Source: Treponema sp. (GTDB lineage Bacteria; Spirochaetota; Spirochaetia; Treponematales; Breznakiellaceae). Taken from it: a DNA stretch of 47,193 nucleotides. Below are positions 9,593-17,033 of the stretch, one piece after another (position 1 is the stretch's first letter; the number at the start of each line of letters is the position of its first letter). A model generated the notes under the pieces. That model did not search any database, was not told the origin of the DNA, and saw only the letters and a list, made by a program, of their open reading frames with translations. The DNA is taken from contig WRIX01000007.1 in NCBI GenBank assembly GCA_009782495.1, positions 1 to 47,193 of the forward strand. The letters are read 5' to 3'. The translations under genes and the position numbers were made by a program.

Positions 9593-9950
9593 AGTCTGGC
9601 AGTTCCGGAACGACAACGGCCCCGTCCGGAGGGCCGAACCGGTCTTCGTCGTGTTTTGATTTGATGGACCCGAAGTAGGATTCAATCAAATCCCTGGCGT
9701 CCTCTTCTTTGGCTCGTGCCTTGTCTGGGAACCCGACAAAGAACCACAATTCATACAGGGCACGGGTAACGATGATCTGTTTTACCACTTCGTTTTCGGG
9801 GTCAAAGGCATTTCCGGTAGAAAGAATTTTCCCTTTGGCCCAGATAACCGCCTTTTCAAGAGCACGCTCCGTATTGGCGTCATCGCCCAGCGAAAGTGTT
9901 AAATAATCCTGGGGAGTGATGTCTTTTTGCACGTCCTGTACGGTTACCAT
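9582..9950 (-). CDS. DUF1320 head-tail adaptor, Mu gp36-like
   Basis: A 122-residue protein of the Mu gp36 (DUF1320) class. It has a mostly helical N-terminal region with TPQDYLTLSLGD, then ALEKAVIWAKGKI and an ALYELWFFVG helix. Such proteins line the connector beneath the portal. I choose the ATG at 9950, five bases after AGAGG, rather than the GTG two codons earlier. A strong terminator separates it from the capsid gene, so it begins the tail-side segment. Confidence 0.78.
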   Translation of the reverse strand: MVTVQDVQKDITPQDYLTLSLGDDANTERALEKAVIWAKGKILSTGNAFDPENEVVKQIIVTRALYELWFFVGFPDKARAKEEDARDLIESYFGSIKSKHDEDRFGPPDGAVVVPELPDYGR

Positions 9951-9965
9951 ACACACCTCTTATAC

Positions 9966-9999
9966 AAAAAACTGACCCGGCCCGGATATCCGAACCGGG
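9966..9999 (-). terminator. Intrinsic terminator after major capsid gene
   Basis: On the minus strand, bases 9999-9976 form a nearly complete self-complementary stem (CCCGG outer arms, CGGAT/ATCCG inner arms, two G-U pairs), followed by a run of six T at 9971-9966. It lies eight bases after the capsid stop and before the connector gene. Confidence 0.72.
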
Positions 10000-10007
10000 C
10001 AGCTTTG

Positions 10008-10967
10008 CTACGCCGCAAACTCGACGGTTACGATAGCCCTGGTGTTGATGAGCGGGAACGGTTTTGATTTTGTGAAAATATTTGTTCCACGCTGGTCATC
10101 ACGATCTTTTGTAAAAGAGTAAATTGGCACAGCCTCCCGTAACACAACGTCATCTAATTTCAGGTACGGCATACTTTGGCCGCCGTTTACCGCCCTGAAC
10201 ATAAGCTTTCGGGAAGGAACAAGCTTCTTGTTGGTTTTGGTTCCGTCGGTGGCAATGTCCACGTAGGAATCACTGTCAAGCAAGATTCTGAATCCGCCCA
10301 GGGTAACCTCTCCGTTGCCGACCGTAGCGTTAAATGACTTCTGACTTGCTATCAACGACACGATCGCTGTGAAGACATCTTGAGCAGCAATGATATCCAC
10401 AGGGCCTCCAACGAGTTGATCGTGGAGGGCAACCGTGCCTTTGCTGATTGCTTCGATCAGATCGCCGACATTAAGGGCTGCCAGGGTTTTTGCAAAGGGA
10501 ACGTTTTTAATCAACCCATCGCCATACGTTACCTGGTACCGGACGAGGGAAGCGCCGGATTTCATGGCATAGTTGATCTTGCCGGAATGCGCCTGGACAC
10601 AAAGCGCCTTGGTTGTTTCCCGGACGATTATCAGATGCTGCTGTAATTTTTCATTAACCAGCTGCTGGCGTCCGGCTACGCTTGACCGTTCATATTCGTC
10701 AAGTTCCACCGCCGAAAAGGTGTCGTCGATTTCGATGGGCATCGGTTCTATCAGTTCAACCGATGCCTCCATCCTGGGTCTGATACCGGAATCACCGCGG
10801 CGAACGACCGGGACATTCCCGATTTCACGCTTTATGTCTTCCACGGCAATAAAAGTTGAATTTTTTAACGGTCTCCGCTTGAAGTACTCCATAGCAAGGC
10901 TTTCTTCCGGCGGATTCTGGGCTACGACACTCTCGATGTCTTCAGGCCGTATCATAATCTTTGGCAT
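10008..10967 (-). CDS. Major capsid protein, lambda E family
   Basis: A 319-residue capsid protein of the lambda gpE type, the main shell subunit. Recognisable parts are the RRGDSGIRPRMEA segment near residue 60, a long helix through GRQQLVNEKLQQHLIIVRE, and the C-terminal TKDRDDQRGTNIFTKSKPFP followed by an aliphatic strand. I use the ATG at 10967, which has GAAGGAG five bases upstream; a longer TTG-initiated version would have this site inside it. It follows decoration protein D and is closed by a terminator, as expected for the most abundant product. Confidence 0.9.
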   Translation of the reverse strand: MPKIMIRPEDIESVVAQNPPEESLAMEYFKRRPLKNSTFIAVEDIKREIGNVPVVRRGDSGIRPRMEASVELIEPMPIEIDDTFSAVELDEYERSSVAGRQQLVNEKLQQHLIIVRETTKALCVQAHSGKINYAMKSGASLVRYQVTYGDGLIKNVPFAKTLAALNVGDLIEAISKGTVALHDQLVGGPVDIIAAQDVFTAIVSLIASQKSFNATVGNGEVTLGGFRILLDSDSYVDIATDGTKTNKKLVPSRKLMFRAVNGGQSMPYLKLDDVVLREAVPIYSFTKDRDDQRGTNIFTKSKPFPLINTRAIVTVEFAA

Positions 10968-11023
10968 TTCTACTCCTTCAATAAAAACTGACAATTTTTA
11001 AGCAACGTCACCAACGTTATCGC

Positions 11024-11383
11024 TTAACCCATCCTGGTATAATCAAAATCCTGCACCGCGAAAATCGCCGGTGAAAGTTTCCCTACCAGCGTATCGCTCG
11101 CTGTTGCTTCGACTGCGCCGGAAGCGTCAATGAGACGGGCGCGTACTACGGTTCCGTGCCAGACGCAGCGGGCGGGCTTCGGATCGCCCGCAACATCAAT
11201 GTCCTCCAAAAGGACATACGCGGGAGTATCGGCATCCGCGGCTGGCGTTGCGCCGGAAGCGCCGCTCTTCAGTACCGTTCCGGCTTTAAGCGGCTTGCCG
11301 GCGTCAACGACAATGGACTCAACGACTGCCGGGTGCATCGGGTGTAATACCCCACGATCGCCGACAAAAGTTTGTTCTTTCAC
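11024..11383 (-). CDS. Head decoration protein, lambda D family
   Basis: A 119-residue protein of the lambda gpD decoration family, which binds as trimers on the expanded capsid. The family pattern is visible: AGTVLKSGASG, then AYVLLEDIDVAGD, then VWHGTVVRARLID. It sits between the protease/scaffold and the capsid E gene, the C-D-E order of lambda. Confidence 0.87.
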   Translation of the reverse strand: MKEQTFVGDRGVLHPMHPAVVESIVVDAGKPLKAGTVLKSGASGATPAADADTPAYVLLEDIDVAGDPKPARCVWHGTVVRARLIDASGAVEATASDTLVGKLSPAIFAVQDFDYTRMG

Positions 11384-11424
11384 AATTGCTCCTTATATTA
11401 AAAAGTGCGTATAAAAGACCGCGG

Positions 11425-12381
11425 TTATATACCGGCGGCCACCTTGCTCCAGTCAGGAGCCTTGCCGGATTCCGGATCGGCAAAGTCGATTCCGCTGACC
11501 CCGGGTTTTACCGGCGCCGGCCACTGGGTAAGAATGTCGCCCAAAAGTTCAACGGCTTTTGCGCTCGTGTCCTTCCCCCCGTCGGAAAAGTTAAAGGATT
11601 CATCGTCCCTGGCAATACGCGATGCCAGGCCTTTTACTTTGTCTTTTAACCCTTCCGGAATTTTCCCGCTGACCTTTGCCATCAGGGTTTCGACCCGGCT
11701 CTTGCGGACTTCGCCCTCCATCTTTGCCAGGCGGTCGGAAAAATCGGTATTCTCCGGACCGGCGGCAGGCTCCGGCTTCGTTTCAGCCGGGGGGGTTGCC
11801 GCAGCTTCAGCGGAGGCTTTTTCTGCAGCTTCTTTTTCTTCGCGGAGTTTTTTATTCTCCGCTTCAAGCGCCTCAGCCTTTTTCTTCAGTTCTTCCGTTT
11901 CTTTCGCAGGATCCACGCTGTTATCCTCCTTCAGTTCTTGTATCGTACCCCCGAAGGTGTACGTCTCGATTTGATCGCCGTCTGCATATTCATAGCTGAC
12001 GGTTTCTGTTTCTTTGAGTCCGGGAATCTTTGGAGGTGTCTCGCCAAGCAAAGCCAACGAATGCAGATACCGTGTGCCGTCCTTGCCGCGCCGGGGAATA
12101 CTGACAGACCATCCGTCATATAACCCTTTCGCATACGCATCATCGGCAACGTCTCCAAACTCAACCTTACCCAAAAGGAGGTGTCCGTTTTCCGCCAGGT
12201 CGACCGACAGTACCCGTCCGTAACGAGGGCCTTCGGTTTGTCCGTGCGGAATATGCCCAAGGGTCAGCGGCGGCCGTCCTGCAAAATTCGCCTTAACCTC
12301 AGCCAAATCCTGTAAGGTAATAGTCGCGCCATCCTGGCCGAACACACCCGTTCGGGCAAGTTGTAAATTCCTGACTCGCAT
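11425..12381 (-). CDS. Capsid maturation protease and scaffold, Mu I-like
   Basis: A 318-residue prohead protease with a scaffold tail. Residues 1-125 resemble the Mu I protease (LGHIPHGQ near 43, LYDGWSVSI near 87-95 with the likely serine nucleophile, then YLHSLALLGETPPKIPGL). Residues about 145-195 form a highly charged coiled coil, followed by an Ala/Pro-rich linker and a helical end, as in internal scaffolds. The ATG at 12381 has no ribosome site; a proposed -10 hexamer ends ten bases upstream, so the message may be leaderless. Confidence 0.85.
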   Translation of the reverse strand: MRVRNLQLARTGVFGQDGATITLQDLAEVKANFAGRPPLTLGHIPHGQTEGPRYGRVLSVDLAENGHLLLGKVEFGDVADDAYAKGLYDGWSVSIPRRGKDGTRYLHSLALLGETPPKIPGLKETETVSYEYADGDQIETYTFGGTIQELKEDNSVDPAKETEELKKKAEALEAENKKLREEKEAAEKASAEAAATPPAETKPEPAAGPENTDFSDRLAKMEGEVRKSRVETLMAKVSGKIPEGLKDKVKGLASRIARDDESFNFSDGGKDTSAKAVELLGDILTQWPAPVKPGVSGIDFADPESGKAPDWSKVAAGI

Positions 12382-12390
12382 ATGGGGTTA

Positions 12391-12444
12391 ATAGTAGCAG
12401 ATGAAAAACGTGTATCGGCTTTACCAGGGGTTCTCCTGGAAACG
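12391..12444 (-). promoter_or_regulatory. Proposed activator-dependent late promoter, capsid unit
   Basis: Reading the minus strand, CGTT-T-CCAGG, an AACCCCTG half, then AGCCG, 19 bases, and an extended -10 (TGC-TACTAT at 12399-12391). The core is a CCAGG-N6-CCTGG dyad at 12439-12424. The same elements with the same 19-base spacing precede the endolysin gene at 19253. There is no -35 hexamer, which suits activator-dependent late transcription as in Mu. Inference from the two-site comparison. Confidence 0.55.
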
Positions 12445-12486
12445 GCGGAAAGAAAAATGTTTGTGGGAAAATAACAGGAGGTTGTG

Positions 12487-12642
12487 ATGATGCTTGAGTT
12501 GAAGGAACTATACAAAAACATTTTATCCGCTTTTGATGCAGAGGATATATCGGAGTTTTCCCAAAAAGTGTTCGACTGTCTAATAAGCGGTAAAACAGAC
12601 GCATTTGAAAAATACCTGCCTCTTTGCCCTAAAACAGCATAA
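12487..12642 (+). CDS. Small acidic protein beside the MuF toxin, unknown
   Basis: A 51-residue ORF on the strand opposite all surrounding head genes. AGGAGG ends five bases before the ATG, an excellent site, and the codons read as a soluble helical protein (AFDAEDISEFSQKVFDCLIS). It lies in an AT-rich gap between the MuF-toxin gene and the protease gene, where no structural gene is expected. It could be an accessory gene or an immunity or antitoxin partner for the toxin domain; nothing in the sequence proves either. I recognise no family. Confidence 0.6.
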   Translation: MMLELKELYKNILSAFDAEDISEFSQKVFDCLISGKTDAFEKYLPLCPKTA

Positions 12643-12941
12643 AAAGCGAAATTTTCAAAAACCCCCAGAATCGATCTTTTTTCAAAAAAGGTATTATGAC
12701 TGCCCATAGGCAAAAATGAAATACACGGCCCGTGTACACGGCCTAAATTTTCAACTGCGGGGAAATTTGAGAAATTTAGGGCAAAAAATGCCAAAGTCTC
12801 AGACCTCTTTTAAAATCAATTTTGAGGGTTTACAAAATCTATCAAAAATCCGCTTGACAATTCCCTCAAAAAGGGCGATAGTTAAGGTAACAAAGCCCTG
12901 TCGGCCCTGTACCAATTATTGGATCAGGGATTACGGCAGGG
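12643..12941. other. AT-rich non-coding island next to MuF-toxin gene
   Basis: About 300 bases without a convincing gene, far richer in A+T than the flanking head genes. It holds a perfect 12-base palindrome at 12730-12741 (CCGTGTACACGG), an inverted pair TTTTGAGGG (12820-12828) and CCCTCAAAA (12863-12871) around a promoter-like site, and a structured element ending at the MuF stop. An open frame from 12716 runs antisense into MuF but has no ribosome site and looks fortuitous. Confidence 0.6.
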
Positions 12942-12951
12942 TTATTTTTTT
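12854..12951 (+). ncRNA. Candidate small structured RNA with promoter and terminator
   Basis: TTGACA at 12854-12859, a 17-base spacer and GATAGT at 12877-12882 form a promoter. Transcription from about 12889 would give a roughly 63-base RNA. It could fold as an inner hairpin (CCCTG..CCAAT/ATTGG..CAGGG, 12905-12929) inside an outer stem (12896-12903 with 12934-12941), then a T7 run at 12945-12951. It ends over the stop codon of the convergent MuF-toxin gene. It could equally be only a terminator for plus-strand transcripts. Confidence 0.4.
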
Positions 12952-14216
12952 ATGGGATGAAAAGCCCCATTCCAATAGACAAAGACCGATTTTATTATGC
13001 TTCCCATGCGGCCCTTTACCTCTTTTTCGATAACAGCCCAGGGAAGCTGATCGGGTACTTCTATAATAACTGTAGAAACTCCCTGGTCGTGTGCTTTTCT
13101 GATCAACTGATTTACAGTACTACCTTTTGGTTTTTCAACCTGTTTCAACTCGCCCACCTGGTTGTCTATGATCGCATCGGGATTTTTTACTCTTTCAATC
13201 TTGCTTTCCGGCAGCAGATAAATCTCATGCCCGTCATCAGCCGCTTTTTTGGCCAACGCAATTTCTTTTTCTGAATGTGTGGAATTCAGCGCCCTCTTTA
13301 CAAACCCTCCGCTGGACGTTTGCGGGTATATCTCCTTATACCCTTTGACCAGCTCCATAGCGTAGTTTTTCATCCCCAGTTTTTGAGCCGCTACAACAAT
13401 CTCTCCGTCAATCCGGTATTCCTTCGCACGGTGTATCATTTCCGGAGTAAGACGCCAGTAACTTTCTTTGTCCAGCGGATACGCACCAAAACCTTTTTGC
13501 GGTTTGACCGGCTGCCCTTGCTTGTAAAGCTTTTCAGCGCCGCCGTATTCGTCCAGTTCAGCTTTGTCGTAAATGCCCCGGACCATCGTACGGCAGCTGA
13601 AATGAAACGGCGGCCACAGGGTTTTCCAGATCGGATCGTCATAACGCCGGACAAACGGCTGACTGGTCAAAGCGGCGCAGATATCACTTTGCCGAGAATC
13701 ACGGATACCGACCAGTTCCAGAGCAAGCGGCGGGTCGGCCTCAAAACCCATAGCGCGTCCTGCATTATGTGAGGCCGCTTCATTTGTTCTATAGACCGTT
13801 TCCCAGTACGACATATTGCCCTTTCCAAAGCCCAGGCCGTCAAGGATTTCCGTATCGGTCATTGTATAAAAATCTGAGATGGTACCGCCTTTTTCAAGAT
13901 TTGTCCTGATGATCCCCTTAACCCGGTTTACGGCGTCGCCGTCGTTTAAACGACCCACGGTAAACGCCCGGTGCCTGAGTTTATCGTCCAGTTCGTAATA
14001 TGCTTTTTTGGTCAACGGGATTTTAGTCTGCAAAAACGCAAGCGCTTCTTCAAAGGGCAGCGTTTCTATCGGCGCATCGGGAAGCAGTAGCGGATCGGCA
14101 AAGTTTTCCTTCCGCCGTTTTTTAGATGCCGTATCCATTCCCATCAAACAGGAACGTATCAGGAATTCGTGAATAGCCCCCAGGGTTTTGTAATCAACCG
14201 GAAGGACCGCCGCCAC
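12942..14216 (-). CDS. MuF head morphogenesis protein with C-terminal nuclease-like toxin domain
   Basis: Minor head protein of the Mu gpF / SPP1 gp7 class with a polymorphic-toxin-like tail. Residues about 50-215 carry the MuF domain (PFEEALAFLQ at the start, then the DICAAL..PFHFSCRTMV cysteine signature). Residues about 305-424 resemble CdiA C-terminal nucleases: EIYLLPES, then NPDAIID and GELK, a PD-(x)-ExK arrangement at 346-358. The GTG at 14216 is the first standard start, but the frame is open back to 14375 and the extra residues look like a portal C-terminus, so translation may enter by frameshift from the portal. No immunity gene follows on the same strand. Confidence 0.82.
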   Translation of the reverse strand: MAAVLPVDYKTLGAIHEFLIRSCLMGMDTASKKRRKENFADPLLLPDAPIETLPFEEALAFLQTKIPLTKKAYYELDDKLRHRAFTVGRLNDGDAVNRVKGIIRTNLEKGGTISDFYTMTDTEILDGLGFGKGNMSYWETVYRTNEAASHNAGRAMGFEADPPLALELVGIRDSRQSDICAALTSQPFVRRYDDPIWKTLWPPFHFSCRTMVRGIYDKAELDEYGGAEKLYKQGQPVKPQKGFGAYPLDKESYWRLTPEMIHRAKEYRIDGEIVVAAQKLGMKNYAMELVKGYKEIYPQTSSGGFVKRALNSTHSEKEIALAKKAADDGHEIYLLPESKIERVKNPDAIIDNQVGELKQVEKPKGSTVNQLIRKAHDQGVSTVIIEVPDQLPWAVIEKEVKGRMGSIIKSVFVYWNGAFHPIKK

Positions 14217-14347
14217 ATCATTAAGCAGGGCGGGGTTTGCTTCCGCCGCTTTAACCCATGCGCGTATCCGTTCTAACAGGCTTTGACCGATCCGGCGCCG
14301 ATAGGGCGCCTCCAGACGATCTAAACGAGCCAGGTTCGCCCTTTCTT

Positions 14348-15565
14348 CTACCTGGCCCGGCGTTGAAAAAAATCGTCAGAAAAATCCTCGTCAAAAGCTG
14401 CAGCGGAAGGCATTCCGGCTGGCTTTACAAAACTGTCCGCATCGTCTTCCGGTTCGGGAATTTTATGCAACCCGTAGATCGCTTTCTTTGAGACCGGAAT
14501 GCCACGGTCGATTGCTTCGGCCAATACTTTCCAGCTTACCTTTTCCCCGGCGTCGATCTCGAACTGCAGCGGTTCCTGTCCGGGAAAATTGATTTCCGCA
14601 AACCAGTCGTACAAAGGCTGTATCGACGCCTGCAAAGCCTGCGCATCGCCGTAAGTGATCGCATCAAAACTCCGTTCGTGCAGTTCGCCCTGGGCTTTCG
14701 TTCCGTATTCAGCCTGGTTGGTCGAAAGACTCTGCCCGGTAACGGCATAGGCAATTTCCGTGTTACAGGTTTCTACGATAATGTCAAAATCACGGAGTGC
14801 CCCCGCTGCGTCCAGGTACTTTACTTCTTTTACGTTCCCCAGAGCTGCGCTCGATCCGCTCCGCAGTGTTGACAATAGCTTTGAAAGAAGCGTTGCCCGC
14901 TTCCGTACGTCCTCGTCGGTCTTGGCGTCAAAGATCGCCAGTATCGATGGCACGCCGATGCGCTCCGCCGCCATGATCCAAAACTTGAACCCCAGCTTTT
15001 TGAACTTCCACGGCCAATATGCGGCGCGCAGTACCGGACGCCCCCAGGGGTTGCCGGTTCCCCGGTCGTTCCGGTGGATAAGAAATTTATACGGTTCGTC
15101 AAGCCGCTGCCGTGTCGGTTCATACACCGGAACCTTCCAGTCCGATCCCGGAAGCGGAAACGTAATCTTTGAACGGAGGATGGGACAAAAATCAACCGGC
15201 ACAAAGAGGCCGTCTTTTTGTTCCCATACAACTTCGGTAACAGCCAGTCCCTGAGGGACGGCGTTTAAGAGCTGCATACAAAGTTTCTGCAGTTTATTAA
15301 AATTGATGGCGTGCCGGCAGGCTTTGTTCAGCTGATCCGAAGTCCCGTCATGAGGGAACATATCAAGCCACAGCACCCGGTTCTGCCGGTGCTCAATTAA
15401 AGAACTAATCCGGCCGTCGTCCATCATGTCGGAAAAAACCCGTGCCGTTTCGCCGACTGAAGAGAGCCAGTCGGACGCATCGTCTATAGCAGAAATAAAC
15501 GAACGGAACGTTCCGATATCAATAATGCGTTGCTCTAATTCCTTTTTCTTGAATGGATTAATCAT
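14348..15565 (-). CDS. Portal protein, DUF935 (Mu gp29-like), C-terminus in next frame
   Basis: A 405-residue portal of the Mu gp29 family, through which DNA enters and leaves the head. Family features include the RILWLDMFPHDG-like region, a GTGNPWGRPVLRAAYWPWKF motif, and the RIGVPSILAIFD and GQSLSTNQAEYGTKAQGELH segments. The ATG at 15565 has GGAGAGG eight bases upstream and follows the terminase stop by one base. At about 405 residues it is shorter than the roughly 500 usual for the family; the missing C-terminal helices seem to lie in the -1 frame after a T7 run at 14366-14372. Confidence 0.88.
   Translation of the reverse strand: MINPFKKKELEQRIIDIGTFRSFISAIDDASDWLSSVGETARVFSDMMDDGRISSLIEHRQNRVLWLDMFPHDGTSDQLNKACRHAINFNKLQKLCMQLLNAVPQGLAVTEVVWEQKDGLFVPVDFCPILRSKITFPLPGSDWKVPVYEPTRQRLDEPYKFLIHRNDRGTGNPWGRPVLRAAYWPWKFKKLGFKFWIMAAERIGVPSILAIFDAKTDEDVRKRATLLSKLLSTLRSGSSAALGNVKEVKYLDAAGALRDFDIIVETCNTEIAYAVTGQSLSTNQAEYGTKAQGELHERSFDAITYGDAQALQASIQPLYDWFAEINFPGQEPLQFEIDAGEKVSWKVLAEAIDRGIPVSKKAIYGLHKIPEPEDDADSFVKPAGMPSAAAFDEDFSDDFFQRRAR
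14366..14372 (-). promoter_or_regulatory. Candidate -1 slippery heptamer T_TTT_TTT, portal to MuF
   Basis: The portal frame reads GAT TTT TTT CAA and stops six codons after the T run at 14350-14348. A -1 slip on T_TTT_TTT gives TTT TTT TCA ACG and enters the MuF-toxin frame, which is open from 14375 onward. The fusion would be about 874 residues. Confidence 0.5.
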
Positions 15566-15566
15566 A

Positions 15567-17033
15567 TCAATAGCCTCTCCATATATCATCGTTGCCGCTT
15601 TCCGTTACTTCCGCATGGGGCGCCGTGTCGTCTTCGCACGTTTCCACAGCACAGAGTGAAAGCGCCGATGCAACCGCACCGTCGCCGTGCCGTTTTTTTG
15701 ACAGCGCCGATGATCCGCTTTCGCGTGTTGAATCCTCGATCAGCGGGAACCCCGCCTTCATCCGCACCACGCCGAAATCGCCGATAAGATAATCGTCCAG
15801 AGGAAGCGTCCACTCCCGGTCTTCCAGACGGCTTTTCAGTTTAGGGAACCATTCCCCGTACCAGGCGCGGGTTATCATCACCGATATAACTTTTCCCGGC
15901 CATTCGGTCTCCGCCTTCTCGGCGATCATCTGACCGTTGCCCCGCGCATCGGCTGCGCCGCCAAGGAAGCGGTTGTCCAACGCATCTACCAGCAACAGCC
16001 AGAACTGCCACTGCTGATCAAACGGCCAGTTCCGCAGTTCGATTACCGCCGCAGTCCCGGTGTATTTTTTTGCCAACACTTCCGTCAGCCAAAACACGGT
16101 CAGATCCCCGGAACGGGCAAAGTCCTCTCCGACAGCAACGGGGTTCTCAATAGTTTGTATAAGGGGAGCGATCTCTGATTCAAACCATTTTTCTACCGTC
16201 TGTTCCCGCTTCTTCCGTTTTTCCCGCAGGAACGCATCGTTAAATCCTTTACGCACAACCGGAATGTTACTATCGGCGCAGGGGTCAAGGATGACCCGGG
16301 GAAAGTACCGGAGACCCGAACGAACAGGGACGCAGTCGAGTTCTTCTTCGACATTGTCGCGGTATATCCGGCGGATCTGCCGGACAAATTCCTGTTCCCC
16401 TTCCGCCGTCCATTCCTGCTTTTTTACCTGGCAGATTTTTCTATAAATGCCCTGCTTGACTGCCTGGGCAAAGGTCGTCCGATGATGGCTCCAGTCCGGT
16501 TCTTCCCCTGCCTTTACCCGCTGTAAAAACAGGTTGAACGGGCTGTCGTCTCCGTTGTGGGAAGACAATATCGTAAACTTACCGCCCCAAATCAGCAGGG
16601 CCAGCGCCGCTTTCTTGATCCCTTCAAACTCCTTGGTAAAGGCGGCCTCGTCAAAAATAACGTTCCCCTGTTTGGAACGGATTGCATATTCAGTTGACGG
16701 AAGCGCAAACACGCCGTGACCGGACGTAAACACCAGGGCATAGACTTTAAAAGTTTTATTGTTTTCGTCAACGGCGTCTTCTTCCAGATATTGAGCGGCC
16801 TGGTGAAACCGCCGTGCCCAGAACTTTGCGTCTTCGATGAACTGTTTGGTCATATCGTGGTTGTACGAAATGTAGTAGGTATTGTCGCCTTTTTGCGGCA
16901 TCGCTTCCAGAGCAGCTTCCGCCGCCAGCATCCAGGATGCACCGATACGGCGGGACTTTTCCCATATCCGCAAGGGGTTGCGATCCCGCAGTACCGCCTG
17001 TTGGTAGGGTAGAAGGATATCAAGCGCTTCCAT
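15567..17033 (-). CDS. Terminase large subunit, Mu gp28-like
   Basis: The 488-residue DNA packaging motor. The ATPase part has a Walker A-like WEKSRRIGASW near residues 24-34, Walker B VIFDEA near 125-130 and a coupling SSHN motif near 157-160. The nuclease part has a GEDFARSGD motif (D304), ADARGNG (D362) and HGDGAV (D451), the RNase H-like acidic triad. In Mu-type phages this enzyme packages by headful, taking flanking host DNA. It overlaps the small subunit gene by 14 bases and is followed at once by the portal. Confidence 0.93.
   Translation of the reverse strand: MEALDILLPYQQAVLRDRNPLRIWEKSRRIGASWMLAAEAALEAMPQKGDNTYYISYNHDMTKQFIEDAKFWARRFHQAAQYLEEDAVDENNKTFKVYALVFTSGHGVFALPSTEYAIRSKQGNVIFDEAAFTKEFEGIKKAALALLIWGGKFTILSSHNGDDSPFNLFLQRVKAGEEPDWSHHRTTFAQAVKQGIYRKICQVKKQEWTAEGEQEFVRQIRRIYRDNVEEELDCVPVRSGLRYFPRVILDPCADSNIPVVRKGFNDAFLREKRKKREQTVEKWFESEIAPLIQTIENPVAVGEDFARSGDLTVFWLTEVLAKKYTGTAAVIELRNWPFDQQWQFWLLLVDALDNRFLGGAADARGNGQMIAEKAETEWPGKVISVMITRAWYGEWFPKLKSRLEDREWTLPLDDYLIGDFGVVRMKAGFPLIEDSTRESGSSALSKKRHGDGAVASALSLCAVETCEDDTAPHAEVTESGNDDIWRGY

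Noticed and set aside
12382-12474. 30-codon plus-strand ORF before the 51-residue gene
   Set aside because: It has no ribosome site and covers the proposed late promoter; it probably arises by chance.
12264-12794. Open frame of 176 codons on the minus strand between MuF and the protease
   Set aside because: It overlaps the protease gene start in another frame, lacks a ribosome site and reads as low-quality sequence rich in Ser, Phe and Arg; the plus-strand 51-codon ORF is better supported.
12716-13033. Open frame of 105 codons on the plus strand running into MuF antisense
   Set aside because: No ribosome site, it contains the candidate promoter and hairpin, and its second half is only the complement of the MuF-toxin gene.
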